Assembly: GCA_900473185.1 (NCBI GenBank)
Contig: UCKU01000013.1
Location: 186,001 to 250,000, forward strand
Reading direction: 5' to 3'
DNA length: 64,000 nucleotides
DNA from: Hyphomicrobiales bacterium
Lineage (GTDB): Bacteria; Pseudomonadota; Alphaproteobacteria; Rhizobiales; Rhizobiaceae
Shown one piece after another: positions 53,973 to 62,945 of the stretch (position 1 is the stretch's first letter; each line of letters opens with the position of its first letter). The notes below the pieces were generated by a model. The model did no database searches, was not told the origin of the DNA, and saw only the letters and a program-made list of their open reading frames with translations. A program made the position numbers and the translations under genes.

Positions 53973-54968
53973 TCAGAAGACCTTGGAGAACTGGTCGATG
54001 TTCGAGGCATTGTAGACGAAGGGGTCGGCCATAGCGGCTTCGCCATTGTCGCCAATCTTGATCTTGCCCATGCGGCCGGCTTCGATTTCGCTGCCCGGCT
54101 TGCCATCGGCATCACCCTTTGCAAGGTGATAGGCGATCTGCGTTGCAGAGTAGCCGAGGTCGATCGGGTTCCAGATGGCGAATTCCTTCGTGGCACCCGA
54201 CTTGATTGCGCCAGCCATTTCAGAAGGCAGGCCGAGACCGGTTACGTAGACCTTGCCAACCAGACCCTTGTCTTCGACGACCTTCGAAGCAGCCAGAACA
54301 CCGACCGTCGTCGGAGCGACGATGACCTTGACGTTCGGGTTGGACTTCAGCAGGCCTTCGGCTTCACGATAGGACTTGTCCGAGAGGTCGTCGCCGTAGA
54401 CGGTGGTGACGAGGTTGAGGCCCGGGAAGTCCTTGAGCTGCTTCTTCATCTGGTCGATCCAGATGTTCTGGTTGGTCGAGGTCGTCGTTGCCGACAGGAT
54501 GGCGAAGTCACCCTTGCCGCCATCAAGATGATCCTTGGCGAGCGTCAGGCACATCTTGCCGATCAGCTCGTTCGACGACGGGTTGAGTTGCAGGATGCGA
54601 CCTTCAGGCGCAACGCCGGAGTCCCAGGAAATAACCTTGATACCGCGCTGGGTAGCTTTCTTCAGCGCCGGAACGACAGCGTCCGGGTCGTTTGCCGAGA
54701 TCGCGATGGCATCGACGCCCTGAGCAATCAGTGAGTTGATCACTTCGATCTGGCCTTCGGCCGTCGTGCTCGTCGGGCCGGTGTAGATGACTTCCACACC
54801 GCCGAGTTCCTTGGCCGCTTCCTGGGCACCCTTGTTGGCGGCGTCGAAGAAGCCGTTGCCGAGCGACTTCACGACGAGGCCGATCTTGATGTCCTTGGCG
54901 CTTGCGGCGCCAGCCATCATGGCGACGGCAAAAGCCACGCCGATTGCAAGTGTCTTTGCAAGTTTCAT
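53973..54968 (-). CDS. rhaS: Rhamnose-binding periplasmic protein
   Basis: A 331-residue class I sugar-binding protein (RbsB-like, Peripla_BP_4). The signal peptide ends at ASA (~24). The mature start KDIKIGLVVKSLGNGFFDAANKG, split here, matches the rhamnose/autoinducer-2 receptor group. The ATG at 54968 has GGAGG seven bases upstream; the frame could begin at 54983 but with poorer spacing. Confidence 0.93.
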   Translation of the reverse strand: MKLAKTLAIGVAFAVAMMAGAASAKDIKIGLVVKSLGNGFFDAANKGAQEAAKELGGVEVIYTGPTSTTAEGQIEVINSLIAQGVDAIAISANDPDAVVPALKKATQRGIKVISWDSGVAPEGRILQLNPSSNELIGKMCLTLAKDHLDGGKGDFAILSATTTSTNQNIWIDQMKKQLKDFPGLNLVTTVYGDDLSDKSYREAEGLLKSNPNVKVIVAPTTVGVLAASKVVEDKGLVGKVYVTGLGLPSEMAGAIKSGATKEFAIWNPIDLGYSATQIAYHLAKGDADGKPGSEIEAGRMGKIKIGDNGEAAMADPFVYNASNIDQFSKVF

Positions 54969-55015
54969 GTCATGTCCTCCCACTAAGATTTAGACTTCCA
55001 CACCTCGCCGACGCC

Positions 55016-55828
55016 TCATGCGACCGACGAGGAATCCTCCTTCACAGCCTGGGCCACCGGGCTCGCCACCACGAGCCGGACGCCGGCATTCTCGATCATG
55101 CGAGCCGCTTCCTCCGAGATGCCGTCATCGGTGATGACCACAGATACGCGGTCGAGCGGGCAAAGAATGAGGCTCGACCGGCGATTGAATTTGCTTGAAT
55201 CGACCATGACGATGAGTTCATCGGCCTGGTGCATCAGTTTCTGCTCGCTCTGGATGATGAGGGCATCCGCCTCCATGATGCCGAGCGGGCCGACGCCCTG
55301 GGCGCCGATGAACATGCGCCGCGCATAGAAATTGCGGATCGCGTCATTATCGAAGGGCGACAGGATCAGGCTCTGCTCGCGATAAATCGCGCCGCCCGGC
55401 ACCGTCACACTGTTCTTGGAATGCTCCACCAGATGTTCGGCAATGGCGAAGGAATTGGTCATGACCTGCATGCGATGGCCGGCCATGTAATGTACCATCT
55501 GGAAGGTCGTTGTGCCGCCATTGATGATGATGGCATCGCCCGCTTCACAGAGATCGACGGCTGCACGCGCGATTGAGCGTTTTTTATCGATATTGACCGA
55601 TTCTGAAACCCTGAAGGGGCGTCCTGCAAGATTTCCAAGCTGCGGCGGGTGCACGGCTTCTGCGCCGCCACGAACGCGCCGGATCTTACCCTGCACGTGA
55701 AGAGCCGCAATGTCGCGCCGGATCGTCGCTTCAGAAGCGTCCGTCAGCTCGGAAATGTCCTGAATCGTAACGACGGACTTTTCCTGAACGGCGCTTAAGA
55801 TAATGCGATGGCGTTCGCGTTCGTGCAT
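55016..55828 (-). CDS. rhaR: DeoR-family regulator of rhamnose catabolism
   Basis: A 270-residue DeoR/GlpR-type repressor. The helix-turn-helix is at ~20-55 (ISELTDASEATIRRDIAALH with the family's TIRRD core), followed by a ribose-isomerase-like effector domain with INGGTTTFQMVHYM. It heads the rha transport operon and is divergent from rhaD; an 18-bp inverted repeat pair lies between. Effector likely a phosphorylated rhamnose intermediate. Confidence 0.93.
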   Translation of the reverse strand: MHERERHRIILSAVQEKSVVTIQDISELTDASEATIRRDIAALHVQGKIRRVRGGAEAVHPPQLGNLAGRPFRVSESVNIDKKRSIARAAVDLCEAGDAIIINGGTTTFQMVHYMAGHRMQVMTNSFAIAEHLVEHSKNSVTVPGGAIYREQSLILSPFDNDAIRNFYARRMFIGAQGVGPLGIMEADALIIQSEQKLMHQADELIVMVDSSKFNRRSSLILCPLDRVSVVITDDGISEEAARMIENAGVRLVVASPVAQAVKEDSSSVA

Positions 55829-55873
55829 TGGGCTCCTCCTCTTGTCATATTTATTTCGTATCCGTTAAAGCCT

Positions 55874-55944
55874 GTCAATCAGAAACGATCATAAATTTTC
55901 ATATTGCGATGCAACATAATCGAATTTGATCGTTTTCGATTGAC
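55874..55944. promoter_or_regulatory. Paired operator candidate in the rhaR-rhaD divergent region
   Basis: GTCAATCAGAAACGATCA (55874-55891) and TGATCGTTTTCGATTGAC (55927-55944) are inverted copies matching at 16 of 18 positions, separated by 35 bases. Their spacing of 53 bases centre to centre is about five helical turns, so a DeoR-type tetramer could bind both on one face and loop the DNA. Likely RhaR sites controlling both directions. Confidence 0.7.
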
Positions 55945-56036
55945 AAGCGCCATTTTGATGCGCGATATCGTGAGCGAAAGGGCGTGCTTATCGCGGCGCC
56001 CTACAGGCCTATACTAAGTCTATATGGGAGGATGAC

Positions 56037-58133
56037 ATGGCGGCAAAGGTTCGACTTCTCGAGAACCGGTGGGATGATGCTTATGCGGCGGGACTCGATG
56101 AGCCCGGCAAGCTTCTCTATCGCTCGAATCTGCTCGGCGCCGACAAGCGCATCACCAATTATGGTGGCGGCAATACCTCAGCCAAGGTCATGGAGACCGA
56201 TCCGCTTGATGGTAGCAAGGTCAGGGTGCTCTGGGTCAAGGGCTCCGGCGGCGACGTCGGCACGATCAAGCTCGACGGGTTCGCGACGCTTTATCAGGAC
56301 AAGCTGGAATCGCTGAAGGGCATCTACAAGGGTGTCGAGGACGAGGACCGCATGGTCGGCTTCCTGCCGCATTGCACCTTCAACCTGAATGCCCGTGCCG
56401 CCTCCATCGATACGCCGCTGCACGGCTTCGTGCCCTATACGCATGTCGACCATATGCACCCGGACGCGATCATCGCGATTGCCGCCTCCAAGAATTCCAG
56501 AGAATTGACGAAGCAGGTCTTCGGTGACGATATCGGCTGGCTGCCCTGGCGCCGCCCGGGCTTCCAGCTCGGCCTCGACCTCGAAGCCTTCGTCAAGGCG
56601 AACCCTGACGCCAAGGGCGTCGTGCTCGAAAGCCACGGCCTCTTTACCTGGGACAACGATGCCAAGGCCTGCTACGAGCTGACGCTCGACATCATCAACA
56701 AGGCGATTGAATGGTTTGCCGGCCAGACGGAAGGCAAGACGATCTTCGGTGGCGCTGTCGTTGAAAGCCTGCCGGTCGCCGAACGCCGTGCCATCGCCGC
56801 CCGCCTGATGCCGGAAATTCGTGGCCGCATCGGCAAGCAGGAGCGCAAGCTCGGCCATTTCGATGATCAGGATGCGGTTCTGGAATTCGTCAATTCGAAG
56901 AACCTGCGCTCGCTCGGTGCGCTCGGCACCAGTTGCCCTGACCATTTCCTGCGCACCAAGATCCGCCCGCTGATCGTCGATCTCGATCCAGCAAAGCCCG
57001 ATGTCGATGCCATTATCGCCGGCCTCGACAAGGCGCTTGAAGATTACCGCGCCGACTACGCGCGTTATTACAACGCCTGCAAGCACGACAATTCGCCTGC
57101 GATGCGTGATGCCAATCCGGTGATCTTCCTGGTGCCGGGCGTCGGCATGCTCTCCTTTGCCCGTGACAAGGCGACGGCGCGCATCGCCAGCGAATTCTAT
57201 GTCAACGCCATCAACGTGATGCGCGGCTCTTCGACGGTCTCGGAATATCAGGGCCTGCCGGAGCAGGAAGCCTTCGACATCGAATACTGGCTGCTCGAAG
57301 AGGCCAAGTTGCAGCGCATGCCGAAGCCGAAGAGCCTGGCCGGCAAGGTTGCCTTTGTTACCGGTGGCGCCGGCGGTATTGGCCGCGCAACGGCCGCCCG
57401 TCTCGTCGGCGAGGGTGCCTGCGTGGTGCTCGCCGATATCGACCAGGAAGCACTTGAAAAGACGGAAGCCGAATTCGTGAAGAAGTACGGCGCCGATGCA
57501 GTGCGTACTTTGAAGCTCGACGTTACCAAGGAAGACGGGGTCATCGCCTCCTTCGCCGAATCCTGCGTCGAATTCGGCGGCATCGATATCCTCGTTTCGA
57601 ATGCTGGCATCGCTTCTTCGGCGCCGATCGAAACGACCGAATTGTCGACGTGGAACCGCAACATCGACATTCTTGCGACCGGCTATTTCCTCGTTTCGCG
57701 TGAGGCCTTCCGTCTGTTCCGCCGTCAGGCGCTTGGTGGCAACGTCGTCTTTATTGCATCGAAGAACGGTCTTGCCGCTTCGCCAAATGCGGCAGCCTAT
57801 TGCACGGCAAAAGCTGCCGAAATCCACCTTGCCCGTTGCCTGGCGCTCGAAGGCGCAGAGGCCGGCATCCGCGTCAACACGGTCAATCCGGATGCGGTGC
57901 TGCGCGGCTCGAAGATCTGGAGCGGCGAATGGCGTGAACAGCGCGCGGCCTCGTCGAAGATCGAAGTGGATGACCTTGAGGAACATTACCGCAAGCGTTC
58001 CATGCTGAAGCTCAACGTGTTCCCGGAAGACATTGCCGAAGCCGTCTACTTCCTGGCGTCCGATCTGTCGGCCAAGTCGACCGGCAACATCATCAATGTC
58101 GATGCGGGCAACGTTCAGAGCTTCCCGCGCTGA
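56037..58133 (+). CDS. rhaD: Bifunctional rhamnulose-1-phosphate aldolase / short-chain dehydrogenase
   Basis: A 698-residue fusion. Residues ~20-400 are a class II aldolase/adducin domain with zinc ligands in YTHVDHMHPDA and ESHGLFTWD; residues ~435-695 are a short-chain dehydrogenase with VTGGAGGIGRA and catalytic YCTAK (Tyr-x-x-x-Lys) plus the Ser in FIASKNG. It should cleave rhamnulose-1-phosphate to dihydroxyacetone phosphate and L-lactaldehyde and oxidise the lactaldehyde to lactate. GGAGG precedes the ATG. It heads the plus-strand rhaDI operon. Confidence 0.94.
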   Translation: MAAKVRLLENRWDDAYAAGLDEPGKLLYRSNLLGADKRITNYGGGNTSAKVMETDPLDGSKVRVLWVKGSGGDVGTIKLDGFATLYQDKLESLKGIYKGVEDEDRMVGFLPHCTFNLNARAASIDTPLHGFVPYTHVDHMHPDAIIAIAASKNSRELTKQVFGDDIGWLPWRRPGFQLGLDLEAFVKANPDAKGVVLESHGLFTWDNDAKACYELTLDIINKAIEWFAGQTEGKTIFGGAVVESLPVAERRAIAARLMPEIRGRIGKQERKLGHFDDQDAVLEFVNSKNLRSLGALGTSCPDHFLRTKIRPLIVDLDPAKPDVDAIIAGLDKALEDYRADYARYYNACKHDNSPAMRDANPVIFLVPGVGMLSFARDKATARIASEFYVNAINVMRGSSTVSEYQGLPEQEAFDIEYWLLEEAKLQRMPKPKSLAGKVAFVTGGAGGIGRATAARLVGEGACVVLADIDQEALEKTEAEFVKKYGADAVRTLKLDVTKEDGVIASFAESCVEFGGIDILVSNAGIASSAPIETTELSTWNRNIDILATGYFLVSREAFRLFRRQALGGNVVFIASKNGLAASPNAAAYCTAKAAEIHLARCLALEGAEAGIRVNTVNPDAVLRGSKIWSGEWREQRAASSKIEVDDLEEHYRKRSMLKLNVFPEDIAEAVYFLASDLSAKSTGNIINVDAGNVQSFPR

Positions 58134-58184
58134 TAACAAGCGGCGGGCGCAGCCCGCCGCGATACGATTTCCTGGGAGGATTAA

Positions 58185-59477
58185 ATGGCTGAGTTCAGGA
58201 TTGCGCCGGATCTGGTCGCAACGGAAAATGACAAGCGCGCGTCAGCCTTGAAGGCTGACTACGAAGCACTGGGTACGACGCTTGCCCGCCGCGGCGTCGA
58301 TATCGAAGCGATCACCCGCAAGGTGGCAGAATTCACTGTCGCCGTACCCTCCTGGGGCGTCGGCACCGGCGGAACGCGCTTTGCCCGTTTCCCCGGCACG
58401 GGCGAGCCGCGCGGCATCTTCGATAAGCTCGACGATTGCGCTGTGATCAATCAGCTGACGCAGGCAACGCCGACCGTGTCCTTGCATATTCCCTGGGACA
58501 AGACCGATGTGAAGGAGTTGAAGGCGAAGGGCGATGCGCTTGGCCTCGGCTTTGATGCGATGAATTCCAACACTTTCTCGGATGCTCCCGGCCAGAAGCT
58601 GACCTATAAATATGGCTCGCTCAGCCACACGGATGCGGCGACGCGGCAGCAGGCGATCGAGCATAATCTGGAATGCATCGAGATCGGCAAGGCGATCGGC
58701 TCCAAGGCGCTGACCGTCTGGATCGGAGACGGCTCGAACTTCCCCGGCCAAAGCAACTTCACTAGGGCTTTCGAGCGTTACCTCGCCTCGATGGCGGATA
58801 TCTACAAGGCGCTACCGGACGATTGGCGGCTCTTCTCCGAGCACAAGATGTACGAGCCGGCCTTCTATTCGACGATCGTGCAGGACTGGGGCACCAACTA
58901 TCTCATTGCCCAGACGCTTGGTCCCAAGGCCTATTGCCTTGTCGACCTCGGCCATCATGCACCGAACACCAATATCGAGATGATCGTCGCCCGGCTGATC
59001 CAGTTCGGCAAGCTCGGCGGCTTCCATTTCAACGACTCGAAATATGGTGATGACGATCTCGACGCTGGCGCGATCGAACCCTACCGCCTGTTCCTCGTCT
59101 TCAACGAGCTCGTGGATGCCGAAGCGCGTGGCGTCAACGATTTCCATCCGGCCCATATGATCGACCAGTCGCACAATGTGACGGATCCGATCGAAAGCCT
59201 GATCAACAGCGCCAATGAAATCCGTCGCGCCCACGCGCAGGCGCTGATCGTCGACCGCAAGGCGCTCGAAGGCTATCAGCAGGACAACGATGCGCTAATG
59301 GCTTCGGAGACGCTGAAGCGCGCCTACCGCGCCGATGTCGAACCGATCCTGGCCGAAGCCCGCCGACGCGCCGGCGGCGCGATCGACCCGATCGCCGCCT
59401 ACCGCGCTAGCGGCTACCGCAAAAAGGTAGCCGCCGAGCGCCCCGCCTCCGTCTCCGGCGGTGGTGGTATCATCTGA
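58185..59477 (+). CDS. rhaI: L-rhamnose isomerase (RhaI type)
   Basis: A 430-residue TIM-barrel isomerase of the RhaI group, distinct from E. coli RhaA. Metal-binding residues fit LFSEHKMYEP (Glu, His), LVDLGHHAPNT (Asp, His) and FHFNDSKYGDDDLDAG. It converts L-rhamnose to L-rhamnulose as the first cytoplasmic step before RhaK. Starts 51 bases after rhaD with GGGAGG. Confidence 0.93.
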   Translation: MAEFRIAPDLVATENDKRASALKADYEALGTTLARRGVDIEAITRKVAEFTVAVPSWGVGTGGTRFARFPGTGEPRGIFDKLDDCAVINQLTQATPTVSLHIPWDKTDVKELKAKGDALGLGFDAMNSNTFSDAPGQKLTYKYGSLSHTDAATRQQAIEHNLECIEIGKAIGSKALTVWIGDGSNFPGQSNFTRAFERYLASMADIYKALPDDWRLFSEHKMYEPAFYSTIVQDWGTNYLIAQTLGPKAYCLVDLGHHAPNTNIEMIVARLIQFGKLGGFHFNDSKYGDDDLDAGAIEPYRLFLVFNELVDAEARGVNDFHPAHMIDQSHNVTDPIESLINSANEIRRAHAQALIVDRKALEGYQQDNDALMASETLKRAYRADVEPILAEARRRAGGAIDPIAAYRASGYRKKVAAERPASVSGGGGII

Positions 59478-59480
59478 GTG

Positions 59481-59509
59481 AATGGAAGCTGTTGATCACG
59501 GCTTCCATT
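59481..59509. terminator. Hairpin between rhaI and the decarboxylase-family gene
   Basis: AATGGAAGC and GCTTCCATT form a perfect 9-bp stem with an 11-base loop between convergent genes, overlapping the last codons of the minus-strand gene. No T-run on either strand. Confidence 0.5.
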
Positions 59510-59954
59510 GACCCGCAACCTGCCGGGTGGCGACGTTCAGCCGGTTCCAGACATTGATATTGGCAATTGCGATGACGAGGGCCGCAAGGCTCTTGCCGTC
59601 GTAGTGACGGGTGCATTCCTCCCAGACCTCATCCGGCACCGGATCGGCGCGGTCGCTGAGGCGGGTAACGGCCTCCGTCAACGCCAGTGCTGCGCGTTCG
59701 GCATCGCTGTAATAAGGGGCTTCGCGCCAGCCTGCGACGGCAAAGAGCCGTTCGTCGGTCTCACCGTGTTTGCGGGCAATGCGCCAATGGCCGTCGATGC
59801 AGACGCTGCAGCCGTTGATCTGGCTGGCCCGCAGATAGATGATTTCCAGAAACCCCGGCGCAAGCCCGACCGTGGCCGGCAGTTTGCCGAGGGCATTCAG
59901 TGCCTGCATGGCGTCCGGGATGACGAGGGCTGGATTTCCCATTCTCTCTTGCAT
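59496..59954 (-). CDS. Carboxymuconolactone decarboxylase-family protein (AhpD-like)
   Basis: A 152-residue all-helical protein of the CMD/AhpD family. Residues ~48-54 hold the redox motif CSVCIDGHW (CxxC plus nearby His), used in AhpD-type peroxidase adaptor activity; true decarboxylases lack this. ATG at 59954 has AGGAG seven bases upstream; a TTG at 59960 overlaps that site. An ECF41-type promoter lies 73 bases upstream. CMD genes are the classic neighbours and targets of ECF41 sigma factors. Confidence 0.92.
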   Translation of the reverse strand: MQERMGNPALVIPDAMQALNALGKLPATVGLAPGFLEIIYLRASQINGCSVCIDGHWRIARKHGETDERLFAVAGWREAPYYSDAERAALALTEAVTRLSDRADPVPDEVWEECTRHYDGKSLAALVIAIANINVWNRLNVATRQVAGQWKP

Positions 59955-60027
59955 GTTCAATCTCCTGATGACGTGTTCCGTTTGACGCAGGGCCGGTTGG
60001 TTACCGGCTTTCGCTCGTCATAGGCTT

Positions 60028-60054
60028 GACGCATTGGGATCGGTGAGTGTGACT
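60028..60054 (-). promoter_or_regulatory. ECF41-type promoter of the CMD-family gene
   Basis: On the minus strand AGTCACA (60054-60048), exactly 16 bases, then CGTC (60031-60028). The known ECF41 consensus is TGTCACA-N16-CGTC, so only the first base differs. Distance to the start codon is 73 bases. Confidence 0.75.
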
Positions 60055-60080
60055 GAACGGAAAGAAAAATGCTGCCGGAT

Positions 60081-61349
60081 CTAACGGCGGTCGACCCCCG
60101 AGGCTTTGACGCGAACCACTATTGATGCCATCGCCTCCTCGGCCGCGCGTTGCCCGCTCTGATAGGCGCCATGCGCCGTCGAAAAATCGGTCGCATGCGT
60201 TGCTTCGCCCGCGAAGAAAACCCTGCCGTCAAAGGATTGGGCGAGTTGCAGGCGTGCGTTTGCGTGGCCGGGCAGGGCATGGCTGTAGCCACCGCCGATG
60301 GAAGGCGTACCCGCCCAGTTCGAAGCCGCAAGCGGCTTGAGATACTTCTGCGCGTCCGAGCCGAAGAGACCGGCAAGCTGGTTGATCGCGTGGTCGAAGG
60401 CGGCTTCACGGCCCATCGCGGAAGCAGCCCGGGCGCCGGCTCCGCCGAGGAAGCATTCGAGCACCGGCTGGCCGAAGGGGCGGATATAATAGGTGCCGGT
60501 CATACTGTCACGCGGATCGCCGAGCACATGGGTCTCGTCCTCGAAAGGACCGCCGTCAAAGACCTCGAAATAGAATTTTTCATTGTTGCCGAGCGGCAGA
60601 AACGACGCTGCCTGCCGCCATGAATCGAGCGCCGCCGGGAGCTTGATCGCACCGCCCGCCAGAACATTCGAAGAGATGGTGAAGATGACGGCGCTCGTCC
60701 TAATTGTCCCGGCAGAGGTCTGCAGGACGATCTTTCGTTCGCTCAGGTCAAGGCCTTCCAGAGGCGTGCCGAGCCGCAACTCCGCATCGGCGGGAAGCGC
60801 CGAGGTAATCAGATGCCCATAACCGGCAGCGACACGCCAGTTATTCTCCGTGGAGGTGTCGTCATAGGCGACGTAATCCGTCACCGAAATGCGCTCCAGC
60901 TCGTCGCCCGAAATATAGCCGCTCAGCGCCTGCAAATAGGGCGTCCAGGGGGTGTTCGGGCTGAGCGCATCGGATGCCCGGTCGGACGCGGGCGGATTTC
61001 TGCGGATGTCTTCGTTCCAGAGCGCAAAGGCGTTTCGTGCTGCGGCGCGATCCTTGCCGGAGAAGCCGAGCTCCTTGAATTGCTCGCCCCAGGCCGTCAC
61101 GCGGCGGTCGACGACAAAACCCAGCTCAGCGGCGATCCTCGTCCAGGGATTGCGATCTGCCGAATGCAGCCATCCGCAGCCAAGATCGACCGGCCCGGCG
61201 CTCGTGGCATAGGTCCAAGCCCTTCCGCCGGTGCGCGGCAGTTGCTCGATGATCACGGTGGAATAACCGTGGCCGCTGAGGCGTCGTGCAGCTCCGATCC
61301 CGGCAGCTCCTGCGCCGACGATAACGATATCCGGATCAGAGGTGGTCAT
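60081..61349 (-). CDS. Flavin-containing amine oxidase-family protein
   Basis: A 422-residue FAD enzyme of the monoamine oxidase fold. The dinucleotide motif is VIVGAGAAGIGAARRLSGHG (~6-25), then GGRAWTY, and the C-terminal FAD motif FFAGEATHATDFSTAHGAYQ (split). It should oxidise an amine or related group, releasing H2O2. It is the oxidoreductase nearest to the CMD gene and sigma factor. Substrate unknown; a Lys important in MAO active sites is not clearly identifiable by eye. Confidence 0.9.
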   Translation of the reverse strand: MTTSDPDIVIVGAGAAGIGAARRLSGHGYSTVIIEQLPRTGGRAWTYATSAGPVDLGCGWLHSADRNPWTRIAAELGFVVDRRVTAWGEQFKELGFSGKDRAAARNAFALWNEDIRRNPPASDRASDALSPNTPWTPYLQALSGYISGDELERISVTDYVAYDDTSTENNWRVAAGYGHLITSALPADAELRLGTPLEGLDLSERKIVLQTSAGTIRTSAVIFTISSNVLAGGAIKLPAALDSWRQAASFLPLGNNEKFYFEVFDGGPFEDETHVLGDPRDSMTGTYYIRPFGQPVLECFLGGAGARAASAMGREAAFDHAINQLAGLFGSDAQKYLKPLAASNWAGTPSIGGGYSHALPGHANARLQLAQSFDGRVFFAGEATHATDFSTAHGAYQSGQRAAEEAMASIVVRVKASGVDRR

Positions 61350-61395
61350 GGACGTGGATATAGCGCCTCGTATCTGCGACTGTCCATCGTCCCTG

Positions 61396-62085
61396 TCAGG
61401 CGTGGACCTTATATCGCAGGGCGACAGCGCCGTTGTCTTTCGTCTCGGCGGAGATCAGCGATAACTGCGTCTTGCCCGCCAGTCCGCCTTCGAAGGTGAC
61501 GACAGGCTGGCCGCCGCTGGCGTCCAGGGCCGGCGCGACAAGCAGATAGAACTCATCGATCAGCCCCGCAGCAAAGAAGGCGCCGTTGATCGCAGCGCCG
61601 CCTTCGAGCAGCAGTTTGCGGATGCCGAGTTCCTTGTTCAACGCATCGAGCGTTGCGGGCAGGTCGATCTCAACTGACGGCGAGACGACGTAGGAGATGC
61701 CATCGGCGGCGAGTTCGGCCAGATGCGCGTCCGGCACATCATTGCCGAGGATGACGACGATATGGTCGCCATCGATGTCGGGCCGCGTGAAATGCAGTTT
61801 GCCCGATGTGTCGAGGGCGATCGCGTAGTTGTTTGCCTTGCGATCGGCAAAATGGTTCGGCCGTTCGACAGAGCTGGCAGATTGCGGCGGATGCGGCTCC
61901 CCCTTGGCCATTTCAGCCATGGTCACGCGCCCGACGATCCAGGCGTCGCCCTGCAGATCTTCATGTGCCTTCTGATAGAGAGCCGTCCATTCCTTGCGGC
62001 CGCCATCGGGGCTTTCCGTCCACTTGCTTGGGTGCAGGCCGCCGTCTAGTGACGACATCATCAGGCAGACGATTTCCGGTTTCAT
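61396..62085 (-). CDS. Dihydrofolate reductase-like / RibD C-terminal domain protein
   Basis: A 229-residue protein with the RibD-C/DHFR fold: MMSSLDGGL near the start, GRVTMAEMA and KLLLEGGAAINGAFFAAGLID near residue 150-170. In RibD this fold reduces the riboflavin precursor with NADPH; stand-alone copies act on unknown substrates. It follows the HAD gene by 32 bases and precedes the amine oxidase by 46, so these three are probably one operon. Confidence 0.88.
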   Translation of the reverse strand: MKPEIVCLMMSSLDGGLHPSKWTESPDGGRKEWTALYQKAHEDLQGDAWIVGRVTMAEMAKGEPHPPQSASSVERPNHFADRKANNYAIALDTSGKLHFTRPDIDGDHIVVILGNDVPDAHLAELAADGISYVVSPSVEIDLPATLDALNKELGIRKLLLEGGAAINGAFFAAGLIDEFYLLVAPALDASGGQPVVTFEGGLAGKTQLSLISAETKDNGAVALRYKVHA

Positions 62086-62117
62086 GGCAATTCCTTTCCC
62101 GCAGGTGCGGCAGGTAA

Positions 62118-62780
62118 TCAGAACTTGATCGAAAGGTGGCCGCTGTCAGCAATGACAACGGTCGCATCGGCATAATGTTCGATCTCGGGATAGCCCTGCA
62201 GCGAGTGCTTGTGGCCGGCAGCCGTGATGACCATGACGTCGGCTCCCGCTGCCAATCCCGCCTTCACGCCGGCTTCGACGTCTTCAAAGACCAGGCATTC
62301 ATGCGTCGCAAAGCCGAGCTTTTCAGCGCCGAGGATATAGCATTGCGGGTCGGGCTTGCCGATGGTCACGTCTTCCGCCGTCACGATAGCCTGCGGCATT
62401 GGCAGCCCGGCTGCCTCGAGCCGCCGCTCCGCAAGGCGACGCGGCGAAGAGGTGACGATGGTCCACCGGTTTGGCGGAAGCGACGCCAGGAAATCGGCGG
62501 CACCCGGCAGTGCGATGACGCCTTCGACATCCTGAATTTCCTCTTCGGTGATCTGTGCAGCTTCTGCTTCTGCATCGACGCCCGGAAGGTTCAGCCGCCG
62601 GATCGTGTCGATACCGCGCGATCCGTGCATGATCGGCAGGAATTTTTCCACATCCAGCCCGTGCCGCTCGGCCCAGCGTCCCCAGACGCGCTCTGCTGAT
62701 GCCGTCGAGCTCAGGATCGTACCATCCATGTCAAACAGGAAGGCGGCATATTGTTTTGAATTGTCAGATCGGAAGGACAT
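62118..62780 (-). CDS. HAD-superfamily phosphatase (sugar phosphatase-like)
   Basis: A 220-residue beta-phosphoglucomutase-like HAD hydrolase. Motif I is FLFDMDGTIL with the nucleophile Asp (~17), the small cap follows, motif II is VTSSPRR, motif III the Lys in TIGKPDPQCY, and motif IV FEDVEAGVKAG. Relatives (YfbT, 2-deoxyglucose-6-phosphatase) dephosphorylate sugar or polyol phosphates. First gene of a minus-strand group and divergent from the sigma factor. Confidence 0.9.
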   Translation of the reverse strand: MSFRSDNSKQYAAFLFDMDGTILSSTASAERVWGRWAERHGLDVEKFLPIMHGSRGIDTIRRLNLPGVDAEAEAAQITEEEIQDVEGVIALPGAADFLASLPPNRWTIVTSSPRRLAERRLEAAGLPMPQAIVTAEDVTIGKPDPQCYILGAEKLGFATHECLVFEDVEAGVKAGLAAGADVMVITAAGHKHSLQGYPEIEHYADATVVIADSGHLSIKF

Positions 62781-62883
62781 TGGGAAACACCATAGGGAGG
62801 GATATGCGCGCCATCAGCCAACGAAAAACGCGGCAGGTCAAGTCGCCAGTAAAATTTCACGGGACTTGATGCGATGCTGCTCC

Positions 62884-62910
62884 TGTCACATCGTCTCGCT
62901 TCCGTTCGTC
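62884..62910 (+). promoter_or_regulatory. ECF41-type promoter of the sigma factor gene
   Basis: TGTCACA (62884-62890), 16 bases, CGTC (62907-62910), an exact match to the ECF41 target consensus. The start codon is 36 bases downstream, as expected for autoregulation. Confidence 0.85.
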
Positions 62911-62945
62911 ATGGTCTTTGACGCAACAGGATGAGGAATGGACCG

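Noticed and set aside
52833..54734. 633-codon plus-strand frame opposite rhaT and rhaS
   Set aside because: Antisense shadow spanning two complete, motif-bearing genes and the gap between them.
56178..58139. 653-codon minus-strand frame opposite rhaD
   Set aside because: Antisense shadow of a high-GC gene; no ribosome-binding site and no recognisable domain.
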